From: Oscillospiraceae bacterium
GTDB lineage: Bacteria; Bacillota; Clostridia; Oscillospirales; CAG-272
Length of the DNA: 47,197 nucleotides
Reading direction: 5' to 3'
NCBI GenBank assembly: GCA_015064545.1
Contig: SVSA01000004.1
Location: forward strand, 1 to 47,197
Shown here one piece after another: positions 39,830 to 47,197 of the stretch. The translations under genes were made by a program, and so were the position numbers. Numbering within the stretch: the stretch's first letter is position 1; the number at the start of each line of letters is the position of its first letter. The notes below the pieces were generated by a model. It had not been told where the DNA came from. It was given only the letters and a program-made list of their open reading frames with translations, and ran no database searches.

Positions 39830-40627
39830 ATGACCATTACCAGCCGAACCAATCCTGCGGTGATCGCCGCCGCTTCCTTGAAAGAGAAAAAATACCGTGA
39901 CAAGAACTGTGCTTTTTTGATCGAAGGCAAGAAACTGTTTGCTGAGGCGGTTCTGTCCGGCGTCACAATCGAAACGGTATTTGCGTTAGCGTCGCAGGTT
40001 CCGTTTTGCCGTACCTATCGACCGGACGGAGAGATTATTACGGTTTCGGAATCGGTTTTAGAAAAAATTTCGACCGAAAAATCACCGGAAGGCGTGATTT
40101 GTGTTGCAAAATATATTGACAAATCCCACAATATAAATAAAATATATACTATGGAAGACTTTTCGGGAGAGGGAAGACGGATTCTGTTGCTTTCCTCGCT
40201 GCGGGATCCCGGCAATCTCGGTACGGTGATTCGCTCGGCGGCCGCTTTTGGTTGCGAAGAAATCCTTCTCAGTGCCGATTGTGCCGATCTCTATCATCCG
40301 CGAACCGTGCGAGCGGCCATGGGAACGCTGTTCCGACAGCGGGTAACCCGCGTTCCGTCACTTTCCGAGACGGTAACCGCGATGAACGAGGGCGGTTATC
40401 GCGTTTATGCGGCGGTGTTGGATGAAAAGGCCGAGCGTCTCGATCGGATGACGATCGACCGAAAAACTGCGTTCATTGTCGGCAATGAAGGGCATGGCAT
40501 CGATCCTGCGGTGACGGCGGCGGCCGGCCGTACGGTCTATATTCCGATGGCACCCGGCGTGGAGTCGCTTAATGCTGCAGCCGCCGCCGCGGTTTTCCTG
40601 TGGCAATCTATGGTCGCTTTATCTTGA
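39830..40627 (+). CDS. SpoU/TrmH-family RNA 2'-O-methyltransferase
   Basis: A 265-residue SPOUT enzyme. N-terminal residues 1-90 fit the substrate-binding L30e-like domain (RTNPAVIAAASLKEKKYRDKNCAFLIEGKKL). The catalytic domain carries SSLRDPGNLGTVIRSAAAFG (motif 1), FIVGNEGHGI (motif 2) and IPMAPGVESLNAAAAAAV (motif 3), which forms the knot. It likely methylates rRNA or tRNA; the target position cannot be assigned. The ATG at 39830 has GGAG 9 bases upstream; longer readings pass through the leader hairpin. Confidence 0.92.
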   Translation: MTITSRTNPAVIAAASLKEKKYRDKNCAFLIEGKKLFAEAVLSGVTIETVFALASQVPFCRTYRPDGEIITVSESVLEKISTEKSPEGVICVAKYIDKSHNINKIYTMEDFSGEGRRILLLSSLRDPGNLGTVIRSAAAFGCEEILLSADCADLYHPRTVRAAMGTLFRQRVTRVPSLSETVTAMNEGGYRVYAAVLDEKAERLDRMTIDRKTAFIVGNEGHGIDPAVTAAAGRTVYIPMAPGVESLNAAAAAAVFLWQSMVALS

Positions 40628-40649
40628 CAGTATCGATACGGAGGTAGGT

Positions 40650-42050
40650 ATGCAGATCTCTGCCGAATCCAAATGCCTGTGGCTGTGGCTCAGCCTGATT
40701 TGCGGACCCGGCTCAGCGGACGCTGAGAGGCTGTTGGATCATTTTGAAGGCTCTGTTTCCGAAATATATGAAGCCGACGAGGAGGCTTATCGGGCCGTTC
40801 CCCAGCTCACGCCCGAAACCGTGTTTCGCCTTAGCAATAAATCGTTAGAGGCGGCAAAAGAAATCGAAGCCTATTGCTGTCGGGAGGGTGTTGGTATTCT
40901 GACACTCGATTCGCCGTTTTATCCCGAGCGTCTGGCCCGTGTGCGGCGCCGCCCGATTGTGCTGTACTACAAGGGTGTTTTGATCGATCTTGACCGCGAG
41001 GTATGTATTGCGGAGGTCGGCACCAGAACCATGACCGAATATGGCAGCCAGGCCGCCTATTCGGTGGCTTACGATATGGCGCGTGCCGGTGCCGTGGTTG
41101 TCAGCGGTATGGCCAAGGGTGTAGACGGTATGGCGCATCGCGGCGCACTGGATGCGGGCGGCTATACGGTGGCGGTTCTCGGTTGCGGCATTGACCGTGC
41201 TTATCCGACCGAAAATCTGGAGCTGATGAATCAAATTATCAAAAACGGTGTGGTAATGACCGAGTATAAGCCGTTTTCGCCGCCGAATGGTTGGCATTTT
41301 CCCTTGCGTAATCGTATTATCAGCGGCTTGTCACAGGGAACGGTTGTCATTGAGGCACCGCGTAAAAGCGGAGCGCTTATTACCGCGCAGACCGCTCTTG
41401 AGCAGGGAAGGGATGTTTTTGCCATTCCGGGCAAGGTTGGTGAGCTTGGCAGTACCGGTACCAATGAGCTGATTCGTGACGGTGCCCGTATTGTCACCTG
41501 CGCGGCCGATGTTTTGTTAGAATATCAGCCGTTATATCCCGGTAAGATCAATCTGAACCGAATTCCTTCCCTTCATTCCGCAAACTTCCGCAGCCCGATG
41601 GAAGCACGCGTGGCGGCCCCGCTTCCGTTTTCCGACGAACGGCGCAATCGTGCGATCGAACAAGCGGTACTGCGCTCCGAGAGCGCAGTCGGAGCAACCG
41701 AAACGGTGGTTCCGAGCGATCCCCAGCCGACAGCGTCTCCGAAAGAGGTTCCTAAACCAAAGCCAAAGCCGCCCAAGCGTTCGTCTGCGCCGACTTCCGG
41801 TAGGGAAGAGGAGGCTTCGACCGTGTTCCCGCCGTCTGTGTTGAGGCATCCCGATCTGTCATCCTTGACCGAACAGCAGCGGCGCATTGTCGAACCGTTA
41901 CTTTCGGCTGCAGCTCTGAATGCTGATCAGCTGGCGGTGCAAAGCGGACTTCCGGTAGCGGAGGTGTTGGTTGAGCTGACGATGCTGGAAATCGAGGGAA
42001 TTTTAATGGCGCTGCCCGGCGGTGCCTACACCTTACAAAGCAAATCTTGA
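40650..42050 (+). CDS. dprA: DNA processing protein DprA
   Basis: DprA loads RecA onto incoming single-stranded DNA during natural transformation; in non-competent relatives its role is unclear. The 466-residue protein is about 100 residues longer than usual. Order: an N-terminal SAM-like part, the Rossmann fold with GTRTMTEYGSQAAY, VVSGMAKGVDGMAHRGALDAGG and TVAVLGCGIDRAYP, then FPLRNRIISGLSQGTVVIEA. A proline/serine-rich linker (about 350-410, PKPKPKPPKRSS) leads to a C-terminal winged-helix segment (LAVQSGLPVAEVLVELTMLE). GGAGGT lies 4 bases before the ATG. It precedes topA by 19 bases. Confidence 0.95.
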   Translation: MQISAESKCLWLWLSLICGPGSADAERLLDHFEGSVSEIYEADEEAYRAVPQLTPETVFRLSNKSLEAAKEIEAYCCREGVGILTLDSPFYPERLARVRRRPIVLYYKGVLIDLDREVCIAEVGTRTMTEYGSQAAYSVAYDMARAGAVVVSGMAKGVDGMAHRGALDAGGYTVAVLGCGIDRAYPTENLELMNQIIKNGVVMTEYKPFSPPNGWHFPLRNRIISGLSQGTVVIEAPRKSGALITAQTALEQGRDVFAIPGKVGELGSTGTNELIRDGARIVTCAADVLLEYQPLYPGKINLNRIPSLHSANFRSPMEARVAAPLPFSDERRNRAIEQAVLRSESAVGATETVVPSDPQPTASPKEVPKPKPKPPKRSSAPTSGREEEASTVFPPSVLRHPDLSSLTEQQRRIVEPLLSAAALNADQLAVQSGLPVAEVLVELTMLEIEGILMALPGGAYTLQSKS

Positions 42051-42069
42051 TGAGGAGTAACATCAATTC

Positions 42070-44316
42070 ATGGCACAGAATCTGGTAATTATCGAGTCGC
42101 CCTTCAAGGCACCGACCATTAAAAACTATCTTGGATCGAATTATAAGGTCATCGCCTCCAAGGGTCATTTGCGAGACCTGCCCAAAAGCACGCTGGGCGT
42201 GGATATTGAAAACGGCTTCGAAGCGCGGTATATCAATATTCGCGGCAAGGGTGATACCATTAAAGAACTGAAAAAAGAGGCCAAGAGCGCGGCCAAGATC
42301 TTCTTTGCCACCGACCCTGACCGTGAGGGCGAAGCAATTTCGTGGCATCTTGCCAATGTGCTCGGGATTCCGATCGAGAAAACCCGCCGCATTACCTTCA
42401 ACGAGCTGACCAAGAGCGCCATAAAAAGCGCCATCAAAGAGCCGCGAAATATTGATATCGAGCTGGTTAATTCCCAGCAGGCAAGACGGATTCTTGACCG
42501 CATTGTCGGGTATAAGCTTTCGCCCTTTCTGTGGAAAACGGTGCGTTCGGGCTTGTCGGCCGGCCGTGTGCAGTCGGCGGCTACACGCATTATCGTGGAT
42601 CGCGAGAATGAGATCCGTGCTTTTATTCCGAAGGAATATTGGACGATCGATGCCGATTTGGCAACCGCGAACGGCGGCCGTCTGACTGCCCATTTTTACG
42701 GAAGAAACGGAGAAAAAACCGATCTTGCCGATCGTGAATCGGCTGAGGCGGTTTTGGATTTGGTTGAAGGCCGGCCGTTTGCGTTAACCTCGTTGAAAAA
42801 GGCGGTTCGCACCCGTCATCCCGCTCCTCCCTTTACGACTTCTACCCTGCAGCAAGAGGCCTCGCGTAAGCTTGGCTTCCAGACACAGCGCATTATGCGT
42901 GTGGCACAAGAGCTTTATGAGGGTATCAATCTCGGCTCGGCGAACGGCGGTGTGCAGGGCTTGATTACCTATATGCGTACCGACTCACTTCGCGTTTCGG
43001 CCGATGCGGTTGCGATGGCGAAGAGCTATATTCTTGAAAAGTTTGGCGATGCTCATTATCCTCAGCAGCCCCGCAGTTATCGTGCCAAAGCCGGTGCGCA
43101 GGATGCACATGAGGCGATTCGTCCCTCAAATGTGGCGTTGGAGCCCGAGCTTATCAAAAAGCATTTGACAAACGATCAGTATAAGCTTTACAAGCTGATC
43201 TGGAGCCGTTTTGTGGCCAGCCAGATGGCGGCAGCAGAGTTTGATACCGTGAACGCCGAATTTGATGTCAACGGCTGCCTGTTCCGCGCCTCCGGTTCAA
43301 CGATTCGTTTTGGCGGCTTTCTTGCCGTTTATGACGATGCCGAGGAGGACGAGGCCAAGCGCGCACATCTGCCCGAGCTTACCGAGGGAGAGGTTCTGAC
43401 CTGTCTTTCTCTTCTGCCCGAGCAGCACTTTACTGAGCCGCCGGCTCGTTATAACGAAGGCTCGCTCATAAAATTCTTGGAGGAGAAGGGTATCGGACGC
43501 CCCAGTACCTATGCCCCGATTGTAACGACCATCATCGCCCGCGGGTACGTGGAGCGCGAGGGAAAATCGCTGAAGCCGACAGAACTCGGCGAGATTACGA
43601 CCGATATCATGGTGAAGCATTTCCCCGATATCGTGAACTATGCGTTTACAGCGCAGATGGAGGATAAGCTGGATAACATCGCCAGCGGCGAATCCGATGT
43701 CCAAACCGTTTTGAGTGATTTCTATGAGGGCTTTGCCAAGCATCTTGAGGAAGCCGAAAAAACCGTGACAAAGGAAGATATCGTGATACCCGAAAAGGAA
43801 ACCGATATCGTGTGCGACAAGTGCGGCGCCCGTATGGTAATCCGTCAGGGACGCTTTGGCAAATTTGCCGCTTGCCCGAATTATCCGACCTGCAAAAATA
43901 CCAAAGCGATCGATAAGGACGGGAATCTGCTGGAAAAGACCGAAACTGCCGAAAAAACCGGCCAGCTCTGCGAGCTTTGCGGCAGCGAAATGCTCAAGCG
44001 TCACGGCCGCTATGGCGAATTTCTGGCCTGCTCGAATTATCCCAAGTGCAAGAATGCCAAGCCGATTCTTAAGCCGGTTGGCGTTCCCTGTCCCAAGTGC
44101 GGCGGCGACATTGTCGCGCGAAACGGTAAGAATCGCAGCTTCTACTATGCGTGCGACCAGTATCCGACCTGCGATTTCCGTTCTTGGGATAAGCCGACAA
44201 ACGAAAAATGCCCCGATTGCGGCGCGATTCTCTATGTAAAAAAGGGGAAAAAGCTGCTTGTCTGCAATGCTGAAGGGTGCAATTATAAAAAGGAACTTCC
44301 GAAAACCGATGAATAA
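42070..44316 (+). CDS. topA: DNA topoisomerase I
   Basis: Type IA enzyme that relaxes negative supercoils. The 748-residue protein has the TOPRIM motif ATDPDREGEAISWHL, the catalytic Tyr301 in YMRTDSLR and the RPSTYAPI region. Four C-terminal cysteine-rich zinc ribbons start at CDKCGAR, CELCGSE, CPKCGGD and CPDCGAI. The N-terminal motif, usually ESPAKAKT, reads ESPFKAPT; the Glu and first Lys that matter for catalysis are kept. It ends inside the trmFO start. Confidence 0.97.
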   Translation: MAQNLVIIESPFKAPTIKNYLGSNYKVIASKGHLRDLPKSTLGVDIENGFEARYINIRGKGDTIKELKKEAKSAAKIFFATDPDREGEAISWHLANVLGIPIEKTRRITFNELTKSAIKSAIKEPRNIDIELVNSQQARRILDRIVGYKLSPFLWKTVRSGLSAGRVQSAATRIIVDRENEIRAFIPKEYWTIDADLATANGGRLTAHFYGRNGEKTDLADRESAEAVLDLVEGRPFALTSLKKAVRTRHPAPPFTTSTLQQEASRKLGFQTQRIMRVAQELYEGINLGSANGGVQGLITYMRTDSLRVSADAVAMAKSYILEKFGDAHYPQQPRSYRAKAGAQDAHEAIRPSNVALEPELIKKHLTNDQYKLYKLIWSRFVASQMAAAEFDTVNAEFDVNGCLFRASGSTIRFGGFLAVYDDAEEDEAKRAHLPELTEGEVLTCLSLLPEQHFTEPPARYNEGSLIKFLEEKGIGRPSTYAPIVTTIIARGYVEREGKSLKPTELGEITTDIMVKHFPDIVNYAFTAQMEDKLDNIASGESDVQTVLSDFYEGFAKHLEEAEKTVTKEDIVIPEKETDIVCDKCGARMVIRQGRFGKFAACPNYPTCKNTKAIDKDGNLLEKTETAEKTGQLCELCGSEMLKRHGRYGEFLACSNYPKCKNAKPILKPVGVPCPKCGGDIVARNGKNRSFYYACDQYPTCDFRSWDKPTNEKCPDCGAILYVKKGKKLLVCNAEGCNYKKELPKTDE

Positions 44317-45646
44317 CGACATCATTCATGTCATTGGCGCCGGTCTTGCCGGCTCCGAGGCGGCATGGCAGGCGGCCAAGGCCGGCTGCCGGGTGCGTTT
44401 ATATGAGATGAAGCCCCAAAAATTCAGCCCGGCTCACCATTACCGCGGCTTTGCCGAATTGGTTTGCTCCAATTCGCTCCGCTCGGCGCAGTTAAGCAAC
44501 GCAGTCGGCTTGCTGAAGGAGGAACTTCGCTTGCTCGGATCGCTGATTCTCGAGGCTGCCGATGCTACCGCCGTTCCGGCAGGGGCGGCCTTGGCGGTTG
44601 ACCGTTACCGCTTTTCGGATTACATTACCGAAAAGCTTTCCTCCCATCCGAATATTGAAATCGTAACCGGCGAGGTTACCGCGCTTCCGACGGATGGTGT
44701 GGTGATTGTCGCCAGCGGTCCGCTGACATCCGATGCGCTGGCATCCCATCTTGCCGCTCGGGTAGGCGAAGACTATCTCAGCTTTTTCGATGCCGCCGCG
44801 CCGATTGTCGATGCCGCTACCATCGATATGGAAAAGGCATATTACGCCTCGCGCTACGGAAAGGGTGAGGCCTCTTATATCAATTGTCCGATGGAAAAGG
44901 ATGATTACGATCGTTTTTATGAAGCGCTGATCACGGCGGAGGAGGCTGAGCTGAAGGACTTTGACCGCGAAAGCCAGCGCGCCCCCACTGTATTTGAGGG
45001 CTGTATGCCGGTCGAGGTGATGGCACGCCGCGGAAAGGACACCTTGCTCTATGGGCCTCTCAAGCCGGTGGGACTGCCGTATCCCGGCACAACGAGGGAA
45101 CCCTATGCGGTGATTCAGCTTCGCCAGGAAAACGCTGAGAAAACCATGTATAATTTGGTCGGCTTTCAGACGCATCTGACCTTTGAGGCGCAGCGCCGTG
45201 TTTTCCGCATGATTCCCGGCCTTGAGCAAGCGGAATTTTTACGCTACGGCGTGATGCATCGCAATACCTATCTCAATTCTCCCAAGCTGTTGCATCCGGA
45301 TTATTCGCTCCGAAATGAGCCCCGTCTCTTTTTTGCGGGGCAGATGACCGGTGTGGAGGGCTATGTGGAGTCAACCTCCTCCGGATGGCTGGCCGGAGTC
45401 AATGCGGTACGGCGTCTCAACGACAAAGCGCCGTTTTTGCCGGAGGCTTTGACGGCCATCGGTGCGCTTTCTCACTATGTTTCGGATCCCAATGTGGGAT
45501 CGTTCCAGCCGATGAATGCCAATTTTGGCTTGGTAACGCCGCTCGACCGTAAGGTCAAGGGCGGAAAGGCTGTGCGTAATCAGGCACTTGCCGAGCGTTC
45601 GCTTTCGTATCTTCGTCAGTTGCTTCTGACGGAAGAGCTGTTTTGA
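44309..45646 (+). CDS. trmFO: FADH2-dependent tRNA m5U54 methyltransferase
   Basis: TrmFO uses methylene-tetrahydrofolate and FADH2 to make ribothymidine at position 54 of tRNA. The 445-residue length is normal. Motifs: IHVIGAGLAGSEAAWQ (FAD dinucleotide fold), LVCSNSLRSAQLSNAVGLLKEE, PMEKDDYDRFYEAL, FEGCMPVEVMARRG and GYVESTSSGWLAGVNA. It overlaps topA by 8 bases; a longer reading from 44258 lies in the topA zinc ribbon and is rejected. It is followed by plsX after 19 bases. Confidence 0.96.
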   Translation: MNNDIIHVIGAGLAGSEAAWQAAKAGCRVRLYEMKPQKFSPAHHYRGFAELVCSNSLRSAQLSNAVGLLKEELRLLGSLILEAADATAVPAGAALAVDRYRFSDYITEKLSSHPNIEIVTGEVTALPTDGVVIVASGPLTSDALASHLAARVGEDYLSFFDAAAPIVDAATIDMEKAYYASRYGKGEASYINCPMEKDDYDRFYEALITAEEAELKDFDRESQRAPTVFEGCMPVEVMARRGKDTLLYGPLKPVGLPYPGTTREPYAVIQLRQENAEKTMYNLVGFQTHLTFEAQRRVFRMIPGLEQAEFLRYGVMHRNTYLNSPKLLHPDYSLRNEPRLFFAGQMTGVEGYVESTSSGWLAGVNAVRRLNDKAPFLPEALTAIGALSHYVSDPNVGSFQPMNANFGLVTPLDRKVKGGKAVRNQALAERSLSYLRQLLLTEELF

Positions 45647-45665
45647 ACTGTAAGGGAATTGGAAT

Positions 45666-46694
45666 ATGAGAATTCTTGTTGATATTATGAGCGGCGACAA
45701 AGCGCCGCTGGAGATGTTCCTCGGTGCCTATCAGGCGGCAGAGGAGAATCCCTCCATTGCATTTTCCTTTATTGGAAACGAGGCCATTATCCGTGCCATT
45801 GCCGAGGCAAGAGCGATGCCGCTGGATTTGCCGAACCTTCAGCTTGTGCATACCGAAGGGACGATAACGATGGAGGATGCTCCTCTTTCGGTGGTACGGG
45901 AAAAGAAGGATTCCTCGATGGGTCTTGGTCTGAAGATGCTGGCCGAGGGCAAGGGCGAGGCCTTTGTCAGTGCCGGTAATACCGGGGCATTGCACGCCGG
46001 TTCGACCTTGATAGTCCGTCGGATTAAGGGGATTGCCAAATCGGCGATTGCTACCGTACTTCCGTATCAGAATCCCACGCTGCTCATTGACAGCGGTGCC
46101 AATGTTGAAATTTCTCCCGAAACCTATGTGCAGTTTGCCAAGATGGGCAGTGTCTACATGAATCGCATTATGAAGGTGGAGAATCCGCGCGTCGGCTTGT
46201 TGAACATCGGTGCCGAACGCCACAAAGGAACCAAAACGGTGGCGGAGGCGTATCAACTGCTGGAGCAAGCGGAGGATATCAACTTTGTCGGTAATGTCGA
46301 GGGCAAGGAGCTTCCGAACGGAGCTTGCGATGTTTTGGTTTGCGACGGCTTTTCGGGCAATATCGTGCTGAAGCTGACCGAGGGCTGTGCGGCCTTTCTT
46401 GTCGGCAAGCTGACGGATGTGTTTACCGCCAATCCGTTGACAAAGGTATCGTATCTCGGTGTCAAGCCCGAGCTGAAAAAGATGAAAAAGAGCCTCAGTG
46501 CCTCGGAGTATGGCGGTGCGCCGCTGCTTGGTCTGTCGCGTACGGTAATAAAGGCTCACGGCAGCTCGGATGCCTATGCGTTCCGCAATGCGATTCGTCA
46601 GGCAATCGGCTGTGTTGATAATAAGGTGACTTACGAAATTGCCAAATTGGTGGTTCCCGAGCTGACGGCCAAAGAGGCGGAGACTCAAGCATAA
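45666..46694 (+). CDS. plsX: Phosphate acyltransferase PlsX
   Basis: PlsX converts acyl-ACP to acyl-phosphate, the first step of phospholipid synthesis in Gram-positive bacteria, at the membrane surface. The 342-residue length is normal. Features: the GNTGALHAGSTLIVRRIKGI stretch, LLIDSGANVEISPE and VGNVEGKELPNGACDVLVCDGFSGNIVLK. The near-invariant N-terminal DAMGGD motif reads DIMSGD here. The next gene is rnc; the acpP gene often found between them is absent. Confidence 0.95.
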   Translation: MRILVDIMSGDKAPLEMFLGAYQAAEENPSIAFSFIGNEAIIRAIAEARAMPLDLPNLQLVHTEGTITMEDAPLSVVREKKDSSMGLGLKMLAEGKGEAFVSAGNTGALHAGSTLIVRRIKGIAKSAIATVLPYQNPTLLIDSGANVEISPETYVQFAKMGSVYMNRIMKVENPRVGLLNIGAERHKGTKTVAEAYQLLEQAEDINFVGNVEGKELPNGACDVLVCDGFSGNIVLKLTEGCAAFLVGKLTDVFTANPLTKVSYLGVKPELKKMKKSLSASEYGGAPLLGLSRTVIKAHGSSDAYAFRNAIRQAIGCVDNKVTYEIAKLVVPELTAKEAETQA

Positions 46695-46715
46695 CGTAAA
46701 AAAGGACATACGATC

Positions 46716-47197
46716 ATGAAATCCACTTTTCCCGCGCCCTATGAGGCGTTGGAGCAACAAATCGGGTATCGGTTTACCGATTCCCGGCATCTGATTCTTG
46801 CGCTTTCTCATTCATCCTATTCCAATGAGATGCGAGCCAAGGAAAAGCTGACGCCTTGCAATGAACGGTTAGAATTTCTCGGCGATGCGGTCCTCTCTTT
46901 TCTGACAAGCCGCTATCTGTATGACAACTATCCCGAGCTGCCGGAGGGGGATCTGTCGCGTATTCGTGCCGGGGCTGTTTGTGAAAAAACGCTCTGTAAA
47001 TTGGCAAACGATATTGCCCTTGGACGCTATCTGTTCCTTGGCCATGGCGAGGAGCAGACCAACGGACGGAACCGTCCCTCTATTTTAGCCGATGCCTTTG
47101 AGGCTTTGCTGGCGGCGATATATCTCGACGGCGGCATCGAACCGGTTAAGGTCTTTTTGCTCCCCCGCATTGTGACCGAAATTGAACGAATTATGAA
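46716..47197 (+). CDS. rnc: Ribonuclease III, 5' part only
   Basis: RNase III cuts double-stranded RNA, maturing rRNA and some mRNAs. The first 160 residues are visible before the window ends. The signature NERLEFLGDAVLSFL contains the catalytic acidic residues, with further acidic positions in RPSILADAFEALLAAIYLDGG. The dsRNA-binding domain lies beyond the window. The ATG at 46716 follows AAAGGA by about 10 bases and is 21 bases after plsX. Confidence 0.95.
   Translation, partial: MKSTFPAPYEALEQQIGYRFTDSRHLILALSHSSYSNEMRAKEKLTPCNERLEFLGDAVLSFLTSRYLYDNYPELPEGDLSRIRAGAVCEKTLCKLANDIALGRYLFLGHGEEQTNGRNRPSILADAFEALLAAIYLDGGIEPVKVFLLPRIVTEIERIM

Overview
The window is a gene-dense stretch of chromosome from a spore-forming member of the Clostridia. 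The combination of spoIIIA, spoIVB, spoVB and yabQ, low-GC Gram-positive style promoters, AAAGGAGG-type ribosome binding sites and a DUF1846/DUF362/DUF554 gene complement fits an Oscillospiraceae/Ruminococcaceae-like lineage. That placement is an inference from gene content, not a phylogeny. Almost everything is housekeeping or sporulation. I see no prophage, transposase, integrase or CRISPR array.

Layout. 1-6838 (+): yabQ and divIC, a membrane-anchored beta-lactamase-fold protein whose three active-site motifs all look destroyed, an unrecognised zinc-ribbon protein, DUF554, a DUF362 ferredoxin-like protein and ispE. 6879-13188 (-): one run of nine sporulation genes, spoVB followed by spoIIIAA to spoIIIAH, with overlaps or short gaps. 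13382-15656 (+): gdhA behind a perfect sigma-A promoter and a GC-rich leader hairpin, then a PF06541 membrane protein. 15775-17192 (-): a WYL regulator and a LysM membrane protein. 17395-20109 (+): a P-loop ATPase and a B12-binding radical SAM protein. 20215-22231 (-): murA and a small membrane protein. 22406-24629 (+): a zinc-ribbon membrane protein, rsmA and an HD hydrolase, with tRNA-Thr(CGT) on the minus strand between the first two.

24750-31027 (-): folT-folC plus an anchored protein of unknown function, led by a tetrahydrofolate riboswitch. Upstream of these lie a HAD phosphatase, a zeta-toxin-like kinase and an overlapping 59-residue ORF, then prs and a membrane protein. 31235-36620 (+): spoIVB, an AEC permease, a decayed AT-rich scar with two frameshifted genes, a CFI-box protein and a DUF1846 protein. 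36759-47197 (+, with one minus-strand gene): a DivIVA-like protein, infC-rpmI-rplT with a leader and an apparent AUC start codon on infC, a SpoU rRNA methyltransferase, dprA-topA-trmFO, plsX and the 5' part of rnc.

Most transcription units begin with a near-consensus sigma-A promoter with a 17-base spacer and end in a clear hairpin. The most interesting items are the pseudo-beta-lactamase, the small ORF/zeta-like kinase/HAD operon, the folate control region (riboswitch, SD-sequestering hairpin, and a 29-bp palindrome centred on the -35 box), the infC AUC start, and the CFI-box protein. All family assignments were made by reading the sequence; no database search was run.
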